A stretch of 64,000 bases of DNA from Azospirillum sp. TSH58 (GCF_003119115.1 NZ_CP022364.1:1502001-1566000), one strand, 5' to 3'; positions 50,622 to 61,500 are shown, counted from the stretch's first letter. Made by a program: numbers and translations. Notes: a model not told the origin generated them from the letters alone.

Positions 50622-50656
50622 AAAAAAGGCGGGGCGCAGCGGCCCCGCCTTCCTTC
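50622..50656 (-). terminator. Intrinsic terminator after the ABC substrate-binding protein gene
   Basis: On the minus strand AAGGCGGGGC pairs with GCCCCGCCTT around a CGCTGC loop, followed by a run of T. Confidence 0.85.
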
Positions 50657-50679
50657 CTTTCCGAATCGGCCGGATGGAC

Positions 50680-51792
<1,113 letters not shown>

Positions 51793-51973
51793 GGGTGGAT
51801 TCCTCTCTCCGGGAACAGGTTCTTTTTATCGAACGTCTTTTGGGAGCGGAGACCGCGGGTGCTGCCTCCGAAACAGGCAGACAAGCAAAGGGGCGGGGCG
51901 GGCGCAACGGTTAAACAGGCGTAGGCAGCCGCACGCCCGGCGCATGGCAGGCCGTCCCGGCGGCAGAGCCGGA

Positions 51974-54574
51974 TCAGTCGGCCAGTTCGCGCTGCAAGGG
52001 ATCGGGGTCCGTCAATCCATTTGGAGCCAATCCATTCGAAGCCAATCCATTCGAAGCCAGAGCGGTCGGCGCCAGGGCCAGGGCGATGGCCCGGCGCAGG
52101 TCGTCGGCCAGGACGGGCTTGTGCAGGATGCTGAACTTGCCGGCCTCGGCCTCGGCCAGACGCTCCGGGGCGGTGTCGCCGGTCACCAGGACGCCGGGGA
52201 TCGGGCGCTTCGACCGCCGGCGCACCTCGCGGATGGTCTCGGTGCCGGTGTGCCCTTCGCCCAGCCGGTAATCGGCGACGATCACGTCCGGATCGGGGTG
52301 GCGGCGCAGCACCTCCACCGCCTCGCCGAAGCTGGCGGCGGGAAACACCTCGTGCCCCCATTGCCGGATCATCGCGCACAGCCCCTCGCGGACGATGGGG
52401 TCGTCCTCGACCACCAGCACGCGGGCGCCGGCCCGCATCCGGGCGGTCACGGGAAAATCGTCCGGCAGGGTGTCGGCCGGGGCGGGGGCGTCGGCGAGCG
52501 GCACCTCCACGCGGAAGACCGATCCCCGCCCCGGTTCGGAGCGCAGGCTGACCGGGTGGTTCAGCATGCCGGCCAGCCGGCGCACCACGGCGAGCCCGAG
52601 GCCCAGCCCCTGGTCGCGGTCGCGGCTGGCGTTCCCGACCTGCACGAACTCCTGGAAGATGTCCTCCTGCCGGTCGGTGGGGATGCCGATGCCGGTGTCC
52701 CACACCTCGATCCGCAGCACCGCGCCGCGCCGCCGGCAGCCGACCAGGATGCGCCCGCGGTTGGTGTAGCGCAGCGCGTTCTCCACGAGGTTCTGCAGGA
52801 TGCGGCCGAGCAGCATCGGGTCGCTGTCCACATGGGCGCCGCAGGGTATGATGTGCAGCAGCAGCCCCTTGCGCACCGCCACCGGGCGGCTGTTGGCGGC
52901 GATGCGGTCCAGAAGCTCCGTCACCGGGAAGACCGCGCGCTTCGGCTCCACCGCCCCGGCCTCCAGCCGCGACACGTCCAGCAGCCCGTCGAGCAGCAGC
53001 TTCAGGGCGCCCAGCGCGCGGTCCATCGTCGTCAGGATCTTGCGCATGGCGGGGTCGGTGGCGCGGGTGGACAGCGCCTCCATCAGCAGCATCAGCGACT
53101 GCACGGGCTGGCGCAGGTCGTGGCTGGCCGCCGCCAGGAACTTCGACTTGCCGATGTTGGCCCGTTCGGCCTCCCGCCGCGCCTCGGCCAGCGCGGCCTG
53201 GGCGGTCTTGTGCTCGGTGATGTCGCGGACGGTGGCGATCACGCTGACCAGCCTCCCGCCGGGGCCGCGCACCGGCGAGGCGCGCAGCTCCAGCCAGACC
53301 TCCGGCGCACCGCCGGCCGCACCGGTGCCCCCGCGCCGGAACTCCGCGCTCATGTCCCCGGCGTCCTCGGCGCCGTCGCACAGCGGGCACAGCCCCGACT
53401 CGTCCCCCATCAGGCCGGCCAGCACCTCCCGCGCGGCGCGCCCGTCGGCGGCGCCGGGAGCGATCCCCATCAGCCGGGCGAAGGCGGGGTTGGTGTAGAC
53501 CACCGGCACGCCGGGCCGGGTGGCGTCGGCGATCAGGATGCCGTCGCCGCTCCATTCCATGGCCCGGTTGCGGATGCGCAGCGCCCGGTCGCCGTGACGC
53601 CGCCGCTGAAGCTCCACCAGGAAGGCGGTGGTGAACAGCAGGATCACCGCGGTGGTGGCGGCGGCCCAGACGATCGAGACGAAGCGGTTCTGCCTCCACG
53701 CGCCGAACACCGTCTCCACCGACTCGCCGACCACCGTCATGAGCGGGTAGTCGGCGGAGGCGCGGAAGGCGTAGATGCGCTCGACCCCGTCCACCGGGCT
53801 GACGACGCGGTGATGCTGGACCGTTCCGCTGCCGGCCTCCGGCCACAGGCCGGAGCCGCGGAAGCTGCGCCCGAACACCTGGTCCTGAAGGGCCTGGCGG
53901 GCCAGAAGGGGGCCGTCCGCGCGGGCGATGGCGACCGAGCTGTCGTGCGGCAGGTCCAGCCGCCCGTAGAAACGGGAGAAGATCTCCGCCGGGACGTCGA
54001 TCACGGCGACCCCGCGGAACATCCCGTCCGCCCCCTCCAGACGGCGCGACACCGGGATGAACACGTCCGACGTGCCCGGACTGACGAAGGGCAGGCCGAT
54101 GACGAAGCCCTTCTGGTTCCCCTTGCGGTGGACGCCGGACTTGTGCCGGGCGAACTCCTCCCACTCCAGCACCGGGTTGCGGGTGGTGGTCCGTCCCAAG
54201 CCCATGGACAGCCAGCCGTGCGCATCGTAAATCCGGATGGAGGCGGCCAGCCCTTCCTCGAACGACCGCCGGGTGGGAATCAGGAGCGGAATGTCCTTTT
54301 CGACATGGGAGGCGAGGTCGATCAGAAGATCATCCAGCCGGCGGAAGGTGGCGATGGCCTGTTCCTCGACCAGCTGCGCCATCGCCGCCGTGTGCTGGCG
54401 GGTCGTCTGGTCGAGGAAGCGTTCCTCGCGGTCGATGCGGGTCAGCAGCGTCCACCACAGCGCCGCGATGGCGACGGCGACCGCAACGGCGGGAAGAACG
54501 AGACGGGCCTCCATCCCCCGCGGAAAAGCGATCCATCGTCGCACTGCCGACCTCAAACACTGCCTAAAGGTCAT
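51974..54574 (-). CDS. Hybrid sensor histidine kinase (dCache, PAS, kinase, receiver)
   Basis: An 866-residue membrane kinase. TM1 (about 28-45), a dCache-like periplasmic domain (about 50-300), TM2 (SIVWAAATTAVILLFTTAFL), a PAS domain containing CPLCDGAED, a HisKA domain with H-box ASHDLRQPVQSLM, an ATPase domain (LVENALRYTNRGRILVG, GLGLGLAVVRRLAGML) and a C-terminal receiver (VLVVEDDPIVREGL, Asp in VIVADYRLGEGHTG). The tail carries a 15-bp repeat encoding ASNGL units. Its partner regulator is not in the window. Confidence 0.92.
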   Translation of the reverse strand: MTFRQCLRSAVRRWIAFPRGMEARLVLPAVAVAVAIAALWWTLLTRIDREERFLDQTTRQHTAAMAQLVEEQAIATFRRLDDLLIDLASHVEKDIPLLIPTRRSFEEGLAASIRIYDAHGWLSMGLGRTTTRNPVLEWEEFARHKSGVHRKGNQKGFVIGLPFVSPGTSDVFIPVSRRLEGADGMFRGVAVIDVPAEIFSRFYGRLDLPHDSSVAIARADGPLLARQALQDQVFGRSFRGSGLWPEAGSGTVQHHRVVSPVDGVERIYAFRASADYPLMTVVGESVETVFGAWRQNRFVSIVWAAATTAVILLFTTAFLVELQRRRHGDRALRIRNRAMEWSGDGILIADATRPGVPVVYTNPAFARLMGIAPGAADGRAAREVLAGLMGDESGLCPLCDGAEDAGDMSAEFRRGGTGAAGGAPEVWLELRASPVRGPGGRLVSVIATVRDITEHKTAQAALAEARREAERANIGKSKFLAAASHDLRQPVQSLMLLMEALSTRATDPAMRKILTTMDRALGALKLLLDGLLDVSRLEAGAVEPKRAVFPVTELLDRIAANSRPVAVRKGLLLHIIPCGAHVDSDPMLLGRILQNLVENALRYTNRGRILVGCRRRGAVLRIEVWDTGIGIPTDRQEDIFQEFVQVGNASRDRDQGLGLGLAVVRRLAGMLNHPVSLRSEPGRGSVFRVEVPLADAPAPADTLPDDFPVTARMRAGARVLVVEDDPIVREGLCAMIRQWGHEVFPAASFGEAVEVLRRHPDPDVIVADYRLGEGHTGTETIREVRRRSKRPIPGVLVTGDTAPERLAEAEAGKFSILHKPVLADDLRRAIALALAPTALASNGLASNGLAPNGLTDPDPLQRELAD
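52013..52057 (-). repeat. 15-bp tandem repeat x3 in the hybrid kinase tail
   Basis: Three units of CAATCCATTCGAAGC (the first varied) encode repeated LASNG/LAPNG pentapeptides at the protein C-terminus. Confidence 0.92.
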
Positions 54575-54708
54575 TATGCGCCAGCCGACCTCCCCCTTCA
54601 ATGGACAAACCGGCGACCAATGATACAAAAAGTAGAGAATAATCAAACTTTTGCGGGTTGTTTGGCACCGCTGCCGCGGGAACTGGCGCCGAATGCGGCG
54701 GTCGGCGG

Positions 54709-56283
54709 ATGAGCTTCGCCCGCGCCATCGCCACCGTCGGCAGCCTGACCCTGCTGAGCCGGCTGGCCGGCTTCGCCCGCGACATCCTGACCGCGGCGGT
54801 GCTCGGCGCCGGGCCGGTGGCCGACGCCTTCTTCGTGGCGCTGAAGCTGCCGAACTTCTTCCGCCGCCTGTTCGCGGAGGGGGCCTTCAGCGTCGCCTTC
54901 GTCCCGCTGTTCGCGGCGGAGCTTCAGCGCAACGGCCGCGCCGCCGCGGTGGCCTTCGCCGAGCAGGCGCTGGCGATCCTGCTGTCGGTGCTGCTGCCCT
55001 TCACCGCGCTGGCCATCCTGGCGATGCCCGCCCTGATGCACGTCCTGGCACCGGGCTTCGTGGACGAGCCGGCGAAGTTCGCGCTGGCCGTCGACATGGC
55101 GCGGCTGACCTTCCCCTACCTGACGCTGATTTCGCTGGTGGCCCTGCTGGGCGGGATTCTGAACGCGCTGGACCGCTTCGGCCCCTTCGCCGCCGCCCCC
55201 ATCGCCTTCAACCTGACGCTGATCGCAGCCCTGCTGACCGCGCCGCGGCTGGGGCTGGAACCGGGGCGGGCGATGGCCGCGGCGGTGACCCTGTCGGGGG
55301 TGGTGCAGCTGGTCTGGATGGGCTGGGCCTGCCGGGCGGCGGGGGTGACGCTGCGCCTGACCCTGCCGCGGATGACCGAGGGGATGCGCCGCCTGTTCCG
55401 GCTGGTCGGGCCGGGGGCCATCGGCGCCGGGGTCATGCAGATCAACCTGTTCCTGAACGTCGTGCTGGCCTCGCTGCTGCCGTCGGGCGCGGTGTCCTTC
55501 CTCTATTACGCCGACCGGCTGAACCAGATGCCGCTGGGCGTCATCGGCATCGCCATCGGCACCGCCCTGCTTCCCGTGCTCGCCCGCCACGCCGCGGCGG
55601 GGGACGAGCGGACGGTCCGCCATTACCTCAGCCGCGCCCTGGAGTTCAGTCTGCTGCTCGGCCTGCCGGCGGCGGTGGCGCTGGGGGTGGCCGGGGCGCC
55701 CATCGTGTCGGTGCTGTTCGAGCGCGGCGCCTTCGGCCCGGCGGAGGCGCAGGCGACGGCCTGGGCGCTGGCCGCCTACGCCATCGGCATCCCCGCCCAT
55801 GTCATCGTCAAGGCGCTGAACGCCGCCTTCTTCGCCCGCCAGGACACGGCGACCCCGGTGCGCGTCGCCGTGGTGGTGACCCTCGCCAATCTGGCGCTGG
55901 GGATCGCGCTGATGCCGGTGCTGGGGCATGTCGGGATCGCGCTGGCCACCGGGCTGACCGCCTGGTTGAATCTCGCCTTGCTGGCCCATGCGCTGCACCG
56001 CCGGGGATTCCTGCAGCTGGACGGGCGCTTCCTCGGCCGCGCGCCGCGCATCGCCGCGGCGGCGCTGGGCATGGGGGCGGCGCTGCTGGCCGGCGCGGCG
56101 CTGCTGGCGCCGGGGCTGGAGGCGGCCTCCACCCTGGTCCGCTTCGGGGCGCTGGCCCTGCTGGTCGGCGGCGGCGTGGCGGTGTTCGGGACGCTGGCGC
56201 AGCTGACCGGCGCCACCGATCTGGCCGACCTGAAGGGCTTCCTGCGCAAGGACACCCCGGAATTGGAGCCGCCCGTGTCTTGA
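54709..56283 (+). CDS. murJ: Lipid II flippase MurJ
   Basis: Moves lipid-linked peptidoglycan precursor to the periplasm. The 524-residue protein has about 14 hydrophobic helices. It starts [20 protein letters not shown], with [20 protein letters not shown], and includes [20 protein letters not shown] and [23 protein letters not shown] at 54709 matches the family start. trpS starts 62 bp downstream, and glnD would normally be next upstream in many alphaproteobacteria. Confidence 0.96.
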   Translation: MSFARAIATVGSLTLLSRLAGFARDILTAAVLGAGPVADAFFVALKLPNFFRRLFAEGAFSVAFVPLFAAELQRNGRAAAVAFAEQALAILLSVLLPFTALAILAMPALMHVLAPGFVDEPAKFALAVDMARLTFPYLTLISLVALLGGILNALDRFGPFAAAPIAFNLTLIAALLTAPRLGLEPGRAMAAAVTLSGVVQLVWMGWACRAAGVTLRLTLPRMTEGMRRLFRLVGPGAIGAGVMQINLFLNVVLASLLPSGAVSFLYYADRLNQMPLGVIGIAIGTALLPVLARHAAAGDERTVRHYLSRALEFSLLLGLPAAVALGVAGAPIVSVLFERGAFGPAEAQATAWALAAYAIGIPAHVIVKALNAAFFARQDTATPVRVAVVVTLANLALGIALMPVLGHVGIALATGLTAWLNLALLAHALHRRGFLQLDGRFLGRAPRIAAAALGMGAALLAGAALLAPGLEAASTLVRFGALALLVGGGVAVFGTLAQLTGATDLADLKGFLRKDTPELEPPVS

Positions 56284-56344
56284 CCCCGCCCGGTTCCGGC
56301 GCGATAACAGCCGCCTTCCAGAAGTTTCGAGCGAGAGTCCTCCC

Positions 56345-57343
56345 GTGAACCGCATCTTCTCCGGCATGCAGCCGACCCGGCAGCTTCACCTCGGCAACTA
56401 TCTGGGGGCGCTGCGCAACTGGGTCGAGCTGCAGAACAGCTACGAGTGCATCTTCTGCGTCGTCGACCTGCACGCGCTGACCATCGACCAGGACGCGGAG
56501 GTCCTGCGCAACAACATCCGCGAGGTCACCGCGGCCTACATCGCCGCCGGCATCGACCCGGAGAAGAACATCCTCTTCAACCAGTCCTTCGTCCCGGCCC
56601 ATTCGGAGCTGGCCTGGATCCTCTCCTGCCACACGCCGCTCGGCTGGCTGAACCGCATGACGCAGTTCAAGGAGAAGGCCGGTAAGCAGAAGGACATGGC
56701 CAACCTCGGCCTCTACTCCTACCCGGTGCTGATGGCCGCGGACATCCTGCTCTACAAGGCCACCCACGTCCCGGTGGGCGAGGACCAGAAGCAGCATCTG
56801 GAGCTGGCCCGCGACATCGCCGGCGCCTTCAACCGCCGCTACGACACCGAGTTCTTCCCGCTGCCCAAGCCGCAGATCCTGGGCGAGGCGACGCGCGTGA
56901 TGTCCCTGCGCGACGGCACCAAGAAGATGAGCAAGTCGGACGAGTCCGAATATTCGCGCATCAACATGACCGACGACGCCGACACCATCGCGACGAAGAT
57001 CCGCAAGGCCAAGACCGATCCGGAGCCGCTGCCGGACAATGTCACCGACCTGGAGAAGCGTCCGGAGGCCGACAACCTCGTGACCATCTACGCCGCCCTG
57101 TCCGGCCAGACGCGCGAGCAGACGGTGCAGCAGTTCGCGGGCGCCCAGTTCTCCGGCTTCAAGGCGGCGCTGGTCGACCTGTCGGTCGCCAAGCTGGCCC
57201 CGATGACCACCCGCATGAAGGAGCTTCTGGACGACAAGGCGGAGATCGACCGCCTGCTGCGCCGCGGCGGCGAGCGCGCGGCGGCCATCGCCGAGGCGAA
57301 CCTGAACGGCGTGAAGGACATCATCGGCCTTCTGCGTCCCTAA
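56345..57343 (+). CDS. trpS: Tryptophanyl-tRNA synthetase
   Basis: Charges tRNA-Trp. The 332-residue class I synthetase has the HIGH-like motif [30 protein letters not shown] and the KMSKS motif in [20 protein letters not shown]. It begins with GTG at 56345. It is 62 bp downstream of murJ and followed closely by pcp, so these may form one unit. Confidence 0.98.
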   Translation: MNRIFSGMQPTRQLHLGNYLGALRNWVELQNSYECIFCVVDLHALTIDQDAEVLRNNIREVTAAYIAAGIDPEKNILFNQSFVPAHSELAWILSCHTPLGWLNRMTQFKEKAGKQKDMANLGLYSYPVLMAADILLYKATHVPVGEDQKQHLELARDIAGAFNRRYDTEFFPLPKPQILGEATRVMSLRDGTKKMSKSDESEYSRINMTDDADTIATKIRKAKTDPEPLPDNVTDLEKRPEADNLVTIYAALSGQTREQTVQQFAGAQFSGFKAALVDLSVAKLAPMTTRMKELLDDKAEIDRLLRRGGERAAAIAEANLNGVKDIIGLLRP

Positions 57344-57367
57344 CTTCACGACCGAAAGGCGTCCGCC

Positions 57368-57985
57368 GTGACGGCTCCCATCCTGCTCACCGGGTTCCAG
57401 CCCTTCGGGGATCACGCCGTCAACCCGACGGCGCTCCTCATGGAGCGGCTGGCCGGCGAGCCGGGGGTCGTCACCGCGGTGCTGCCCGTCGAATACGACG
57501 CCTGCGGCGCGGCCTTCGCCGCCCTGCTGGAGGAGCACCAGCCCGCCGCCGCCCTGTGCTTCGGGCTGGCGGCCGGGTCCGAATACATCAAGATCGAGCG
57601 GCTGGCCTGGAACCGCGACGAGAGCGAGCAGGCCGACAACGCCGGGGTGGTGCGCACCGACGACGCCATCGAGCCGGACGGGCCGACCGCCTACGGCTCC
57701 ACCCTGCCGGTCCCCACGCTGGTCCGCGAGCTGGCCATCGCCGGCCTGCCGGTGACCTTCAGCGACCACGCCGGCGGCTTCGTCTGCAACCACCTGTTCT
57801 ACCGAGCCCGCCACGCGATCGAGACGGCGGACCTCGACGTTCCCATGGGCTTCATCCACCTGCCGCCGCTGCCGGAGCAGGTCGCCGACCAGCCGGGCCG
57901 CTCCGGCCTGACGCTGGACCAGCAGGAACAGGCGGTGCGCCGGCTGGTCGGGCTGCTGCGCCAGGGGCTGGGGATCGCCGCCTGA
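57368..57985 (+). CDS. pcp: Pyrrolidone-carboxylate peptidase (pyroglutamyl-peptidase I)
   Basis: Removes N-terminal pyroglutamate from peptides. The 205-residue cysteine peptidase (family C15) has LLTGFQPFGDHAVNPTALLM, the catalytic Cys in HAGGFVCNHLFYRARHAI, and the His in MGFIHLPPLPEQ. GTG start at 57368, 24 bp after the trpS stop, suggests cotranscription. Confidence 0.95.
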   Translation: MTAPILLTGFQPFGDHAVNPTALLMERLAGEPGVVTAVLPVEYDACGAAFAALLEEHQPAAALCFGLAAGSEYIKIERLAWNRDESEQADNAGVVRTDDAIEPDGPTAYGSTLPVPTLVRELAIAGLPVTFSDHAGGFVCNHLFYRARHAIETADLDVPMGFIHLPPLPEQVADQPGRSGLTLDQQEQAVRRLVGLLRQGLGIAA

Positions 57986-58003
57986 TTGAAAAGGTACTGA
58001 TCT

Positions 58004-58088
58004 TTCACGGATTTCGCGGATTTTGGCACGGATGGACCGGATAAACGGATTTCGCGAAATCCGTGTTCAAATCCGCGAAATCCGTGAA
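58004..58088. repeat. Nested intergenic inverted repeat
   Basis: TTCACGGATTTCGCGGATTT (58004-58023) and its exact reverse complement (58069-58088) enclose the perfect palindrome ACGGATTTCGCGAAATCCGT (58045-58064). It lies between convergent genes and may be a mobile REP-like element or terminator. Confidence 0.85.
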
Positions 58089-58122
58089 GACCCTGTTGTC
58101 TGGCGACGGAGCGCACACCCCA

Positions 58123-58884
58123 TCACGCCCGCTGCGCCAGCCGCTCCATCTCCTTCGCCCAGCCCGCGTAGTTTTTGTAAAACTCGGCCAGCGCCGGATC
58201 GCTCCGGGTGCGCTCGGCCATCGCCTGCATCAGCGGCGCCTGGGCCGCCGCCAGTTCCCGCGCGTCGGTCCGCCGGGTCGCCGTCAGGAAGGACGACAGG
58301 CTGGTGACCAGCTTTCCCCCCGCCGGGGCCGCGGCCATCTTCGCCAGATCGTTGACGATCCACGGCATGTATTTCAGCACATAATCGGCGTAGATCCGCA
58401 TGACCGGCGCCTGCTCCAGCAGGTCGGCGCGCTCGCGGTCGAAGTCCGTACGGTCGAGGATGGCGTGGTTGCGGTAGACGACCGGCGCCTCCGCCGAAAC
58501 GTCGCACTCCCAGCCCTTGCGCGGGACCAGCAGGTCGGCCTGATCCTTTTCCTCGCGGTAGGGGTAGAAGGGCATGGTCCGGCAGCGCGACGGCTTGTCG
58601 GCGTGGATGCCGCAGAGGTTGTCGGCCTGCAGCGCCGGGCAGGGGAAATGGTTCGGCAGATAGGCGGAGGGCTGGATCAGCACCGCCACCGTCTTGCGGT
58701 TGGGCAGGCGCACGGTCGTGCCCAGCCGGGCGGCGAGGTCGTAGGATTTCGCGTTCGACCGCACCACCGTCCAGACCAGCGCCAGCGGGAAGCGGACGGC
58801 GTGGGCCACCGCGTCCTTGAGCGTCAGCGGCAGCAGCCCGTGGCAGCATTTTCCGCAGGCGGTGCAGGCGAAGCGCGGTTCCAT
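58123..58884 (-). CDS. YkgJ-family cysteine cluster protein
   Basis: A 253-residue protein with the metal-binding pattern CTACGKCCHG at the N-terminus, with further cysteines in FPCPALQADNLCGIHADKPS and RCRTMPFYPY, the zinc/iron chelating (CxxCxxCC) signature. A C-terminal helical part follows. Function unknown. The divergently oriented neighbours on the same strand include a SEC-C protein. Confidence 0.9.
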   Translation of the reverse strand: MEPRFACTACGKCCHGLLPLTLKDAVAHAVRFPLALVWTVVRSNAKSYDLAARLGTTVRLPNRKTVAVLIQPSAYLPNHFPCPALQADNLCGIHADKPSRCRTMPFYPYREEKDQADLLVPRKGWECDVSAEAPVVYRNHAILDRTDFDRERADLLEQAPVMRIYADYVLKYMPWIVNDLAKMAAAPAGGKLVTSLSSFLTATRRTDARELAAAQAPLMQAMAERTRSDPALAEFYKNYAGWAKEMERLAQRA

Positions 58885-58906
58885 TCTTCGGGTCCCCGTC
58901 CGGCCT

Positions 58907-59386
58907 CTACCGGCCGCAGCAGGCCTTGAACTTCTTCCCCGACCCGCAGGGGCAGGGCTCGTTGCGGCCCACCTTGACGACCCGGCGCGGCTCGCCCTTC
59001 GGGTTCACCTCGCCCGCGCTGTAGAGCCATTGGCCATCGACGCGGCGGAAGGACGCGCGCTCGTGATGGCGCATGTCCTGGCCGTCGCGGCGGAAGTGGA
59101 TCAGGAACTCGACGGTGCCCTCGTCGCCCTCCTCCGTCGCGCGCAGCACGTCCAGCCGCTGCCAGTCGCACTCGTCGGCCACCCGCTCCGCCTCGGCGCG
59201 GTTGAAGTCCTCGCGGATCTCCGGCGCGTGGGTGCGCTCCACATGGTCGAGGTCGTGGCGCACGAAGGCGGTGTAGCGCGACCGCATCAGCGCCTCGGCC
59301 GTCGGAGCGGGGGCGCCGGCCAGGATCGGGCCGCAGCAGGTGTCGAAGGAAAGGCCCGAACAGCAGGGGCAGGCGGAGGAGGTCAT
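58907..59386 (-). CDS. YchJ-like / UPF0225 protein with SEC-C zinc motif
   Basis: A 159-residue protein. N-terminal CPCCSG and the C-terminal SEC-C motif NEPCPCGSGKKFKACC bind zinc; the middle (ALMRSRYTAFVRHDLDHVER) is the NTF2-like YchJ core. The function is unknown. It ends 22 bp before the YkgJ-family gene, so they may be cotranscribed. The start at 59386 was chosen on family alignment. Confidence 0.92.
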   Translation of the reverse strand: MTSSACPCCSGLSFDTCCGPILAGAPAPTAEALMRSRYTAFVRHDLDHVERTHAPEIREDFNRAEAERVADECDWQRLDVLRATEEGDEGTVEFLIHFRRDGQDMRHHERASFRRVDGQWLYSAGEVNPKGEPRRVVKVGRNEPCPCGSGKKFKACCGR

Positions 59387-59483
59387 GGCGCGCGCGTCCG
59401 TCGGTGGGTCCGGGGGTGGTGTGGCAGGACAGGCCACCCCGGTCAAGCGCCGCTGACCAAACACAACGGATGGGCAGGGTGCT

Positions 59484-59870
59484 TCAGGCCGAACGGGCGC
59501 GGCGCGGTTCGGACGGGGTGTGGACGGTCGGCTTCACGATGGCGCGCAGCTCCTCAAGGAAGGCGCGGCCGGTGTCGGTGAGCGTGACGATCTTGCGGCG
59601 GCGTTCGCGCGGGTCTTCCTGGGCCTGGACGAGGTCGAGTCCGGCCTTCCCGAAGCTGTGCCAGCGGCTGAGCGCGGCGACGTTGCGCGACGCGGAGGAT
59701 TGGGCGATGCCCAGGCGTTCCGCAAGCTCGCCGATGGAAATCCCTTCGTTCCCCGCGATCGTCATGAAGGACAGCGCGTATTGGATCGGCAGGTCGGGAT
59801 CGAGCTTGCGAAACGCCTCGAGCACATGGACGACGGTGGTCACCTCGTCAGCGCGAACGTGGGCCGGCAT
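59484..59870 (-). CDS. MarR family transcriptional regulator
   Basis: A 128-residue winged-helix regulator with GISIGELAERLGIAQSSASR (recognition helix region) and DPRERRRKIVTLTDTGRAFL (wing). Likely a dimeric repressor of a nearby or remote gene responding to a small molecule. Its target is not obvious. Confidence 0.9.
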   Translation of the reverse strand: MPAHVRADEVTTVVHVLEAFRKLDPDLPIQYALSFMTIAGNEGISIGELAERLGIAQSSASRNVAALSRWHSFGKAGLDLVQAQEDPRERRRKIVTLTDTGRAFLEELRAIVKPTVHTPSEPRRARSA

Positions 59871-60247
59871 CAGCGACCCTCCCCGAGCGAGGACCCCATC
59901 GGGCCGGTGTGTAGATGATGTTCAGGCGTCCAAGCCATACCACGAATTCCCCGTTATCCCGCCGGGCGTCGAAAAAACGATCCGGAGAGGCCCAGTGGGC
60001 GTGCTCAACGAAGACCGAACGACCGCAAAACCCCAAAAAGACACACATGGCTTCCTCTCGATATCCGGAATTCGCGTTCCAATGCGCAAGGTTGAAGAAG
60101 GGAGCCGGTAGCTCGCTGGGTGGTATGGTTGGACCAATCGCCCTGTCGGCGATTCGGGATGGTGGATACGATGGCTTTCATCGTGGTCTCCGTGGGTTGA
60201 AGGAAGGCGCGGCCCCGAAGGGAAACCGCAGGATCGGGTATCGCCTG
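59871..60247. other. Intergenic stretch without a recognised gene
   Basis: No convincing coding region; frames here lack ribosome-binding sites. At its right edge GTATCGC (60238-60244) and GCGATAC (60251-60257) form a small hairpin that overlaps the end of the DUF1127-like gene. The left part holds the MarR gene promoter region. Confidence 0.5.
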
Positions 60248-60448
60248 TCAGCGATACGCTTGCAACGTCAAAAATGACCGGGCATCCGAAAGGTTCCGCT
60301 CCCGGATGTGTTGGGCCGGACCATAGCCCGCTTCGGTTCCGTCCAGCCCGATGTCGCGCCGCAGATGGGCGCTCAACGTCTCCACCCCGGCGTCGTCGCC
60401 GGCGGTGTCCAGCCACTGCCGCAGCAGGGCGTTCCACAAGGTCTGCAT
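60248..60448 (-). CDS. DUF1127-like small protein (66 aa)
   Basis: The C-terminal half (LSAHLRRDIGLDGTEAGYG) matches the YjiS/DUF1127 pattern, in which a short helical protein contains LRDIGL. Relatives are induced by stress and phosphate limitation and bind RNA in some alphaproteobacteria. A strong ribosome-binding site AGGAGAGGAG lies just before the ATG, and part of it can pair with CTCCTCT upstream. A sigma-70-like promoter lies at 60478-60506. Confidence 0.75.
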   Translation of the reverse strand: MQTLWNALLRQWLDTAGDDAGVETLSAHLRRDIGLDGTEAGYGPAQHIRERNLSDARSFLTLQAYR

Positions 60449-60452
60449 GACT

Positions 60453-60474
60453 CCTCTCCTTGGTGCAGAGGAGC
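60453..60474 (-). promoter_or_regulatory. Hairpin sequestering the ribosome-binding site
   Basis: In the mRNA CTCCTCT (60468-60474) can pair with AGAGGAG (60453-60459), the ribosome-binding site of the DUF1127-like gene. It could hold translation off until melted. Confidence 0.4.
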
Positions 60475-60477
60475 AAT

Positions 60478-60506
60478 TAATCCGCTATCGGATGATTTCC
60501 GTCAAG
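60478..60506 (-). promoter_or_regulatory. Sigma-70-like promoter of the DUF1127-like gene
   Basis: TTGACG and GATTAA on the minus strand with a 17-bp spacer; the transcription start would be about 25 nt before the ATG. Confidence 0.6.
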
Positions 60507-60583
60507 CCTGATTCAGCCCTGTCGGACCAAGCGGTTGGGCTGTGCCGACATTCGTGCATCCGGGCAACCCTGCGGTTCCGCCC

Positions 60584-60612
60584 TTGGCGATCCGCTTTTC
60601 CCGCCGTATAGA
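60584..60612 (+). promoter_or_regulatory. Sigma-70-like promoter of catB
   Basis: TTGGCG and TATAGA with a 17-bp spacer. The predicted start (about 60619-60621) coincides with the ATG of a 12-codon frame. Confidence 0.6.
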
Positions 60613-60620
60613 GTCCCGTC

Positions 60621-60659
60621 ATGAAGGCGAGCCCAAGTACCACCTGCATCGTGCTCTGA
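60621..60659 (+). CDS. Candidate leaderless leader peptide before catB (12 aa)
   Basis: MKASPSTTCIVL followed by TGA. Its ATG sits at or within 2 nt of the predicted transcription start, so it would be translated as a leaderless mRNA. The next 120 nt contain GC-rich stems (such as AGCCGCC-GAT-type hairpin at 60741-60759) before the weak catB ribosome-binding site. Attenuation-type control is inferred; no expression evidence exists. Confidence 0.35.
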   Translation: MKASPSTTCIVL

Positions 60660-60779
60660 CGCGTTTGACGCGGAGAGCCTGAACGCGCGCGCCCCGGAGG
60701 GGAGCCCGCGGTGTGTGTCTGCGCCCGTGTGCAGGCGGAAAGCCGCCGGATCGGCGGCTCACATGCAGTGAGCAACGTC

Positions 60780-61415
60780 ATGGAAAACGTCTTCGAAAGC
60801 CCGTTCAAGGGCATGTTGCTGGAGAAGCAGGTCACCAACCCGAACATCATCGTCGGCCGGTACAGCTATTATTCCGGCTATTATCATGGCCACAGTTTCG
60901 ATGACTGCGCCCGGTTTCTTCTCCCGGATGACGGTGTCGACCGGTTGGTGATCGGCAGCTTCTGCTCGATCGGGTCTGGCGCGGCCTTCATCATGGCGGG
61001 CAACCAAGGCCACAGGAACGACTGGATCAGCACGTTTCCCTTCTTCTGGATGCCCGAGGTGCCGTCGTTCGCCGGCGCGCGGAATGGCTATCGGCCTGCC
61101 GGCGACACGGTGGTCGGCAATGACGTCTGGATCGGTTCGGAGGCGATCGTCATGCCCGGCGTCACCATCGGCGATGGCGCGGTGATCGGCACGAGAGCTC
61201 TGGTGACGCGCGACGTCGAGCCTTACGCGATCGTGGGCGGCAATCCCGCCCGAGTGATCCGGAAGCGCTTCGAGGACGATCTCATCGCGATGCTGCTTGA
61301 GATGAGGTGGTGGGATTGGTCCGACGACCAGTTGCAGGTCGCCATGCCGATCCTGACCAGCGGCGATGTCGCGGGGCTTTATCGCCACTGGCGAGATGTG
61401 ATCGAACGCGACTGA
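60780..61415 (+). CDS. catB: Type B (xenobiotic) acetyltransferase, CatB-like
   Basis: A 211-residue left-handed beta-helix acetyltransferase closely matching type B chloramphenicol acetyltransferases. It has [40 protein letters not shown] with the catalytic His, and [20 protein letters not shown] hexapeptide repeats. Many homologues exist as chromosomal genes; actual resistance is unproven. The ATG at 60780 has only a weak ribosome-binding site. Confidence 0.93.
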   Translation: MENVFESPFKGMLLEKQVTNPNIIVGRYSYYSGYYHGHSFDDCARFLLPDDGVDRLVIGSFCSIGSGAAFIMAGNQGHRNDWISTFPFFWMPEVPSFAGARNGYRPAGDTVVGNDVWIGSEAIVMPGVTIGDGAVIGTRALVTRDVEPYAIVGGNPARVIRKRFEDDLIAMLLEMRWWDWSDDQLQVAMPILTSGDVAGLYRHWRDVIERD

Positions 61416-61500
61416 CGGAAACCAAGGCGGCTTCGCCTGTTCACGCCGGAACCGGCGAAGCCGCCTCGCGGCCGGGCGATGCCGGACGCGTCCGGAACGC

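Noticed and set aside
59915..60277. 120-codon plus-strand frame near the MarR gene
   Set aside because: Composition and lack of a ribosome-binding site suggest chance; it also overlaps the DUF1127-like gene.
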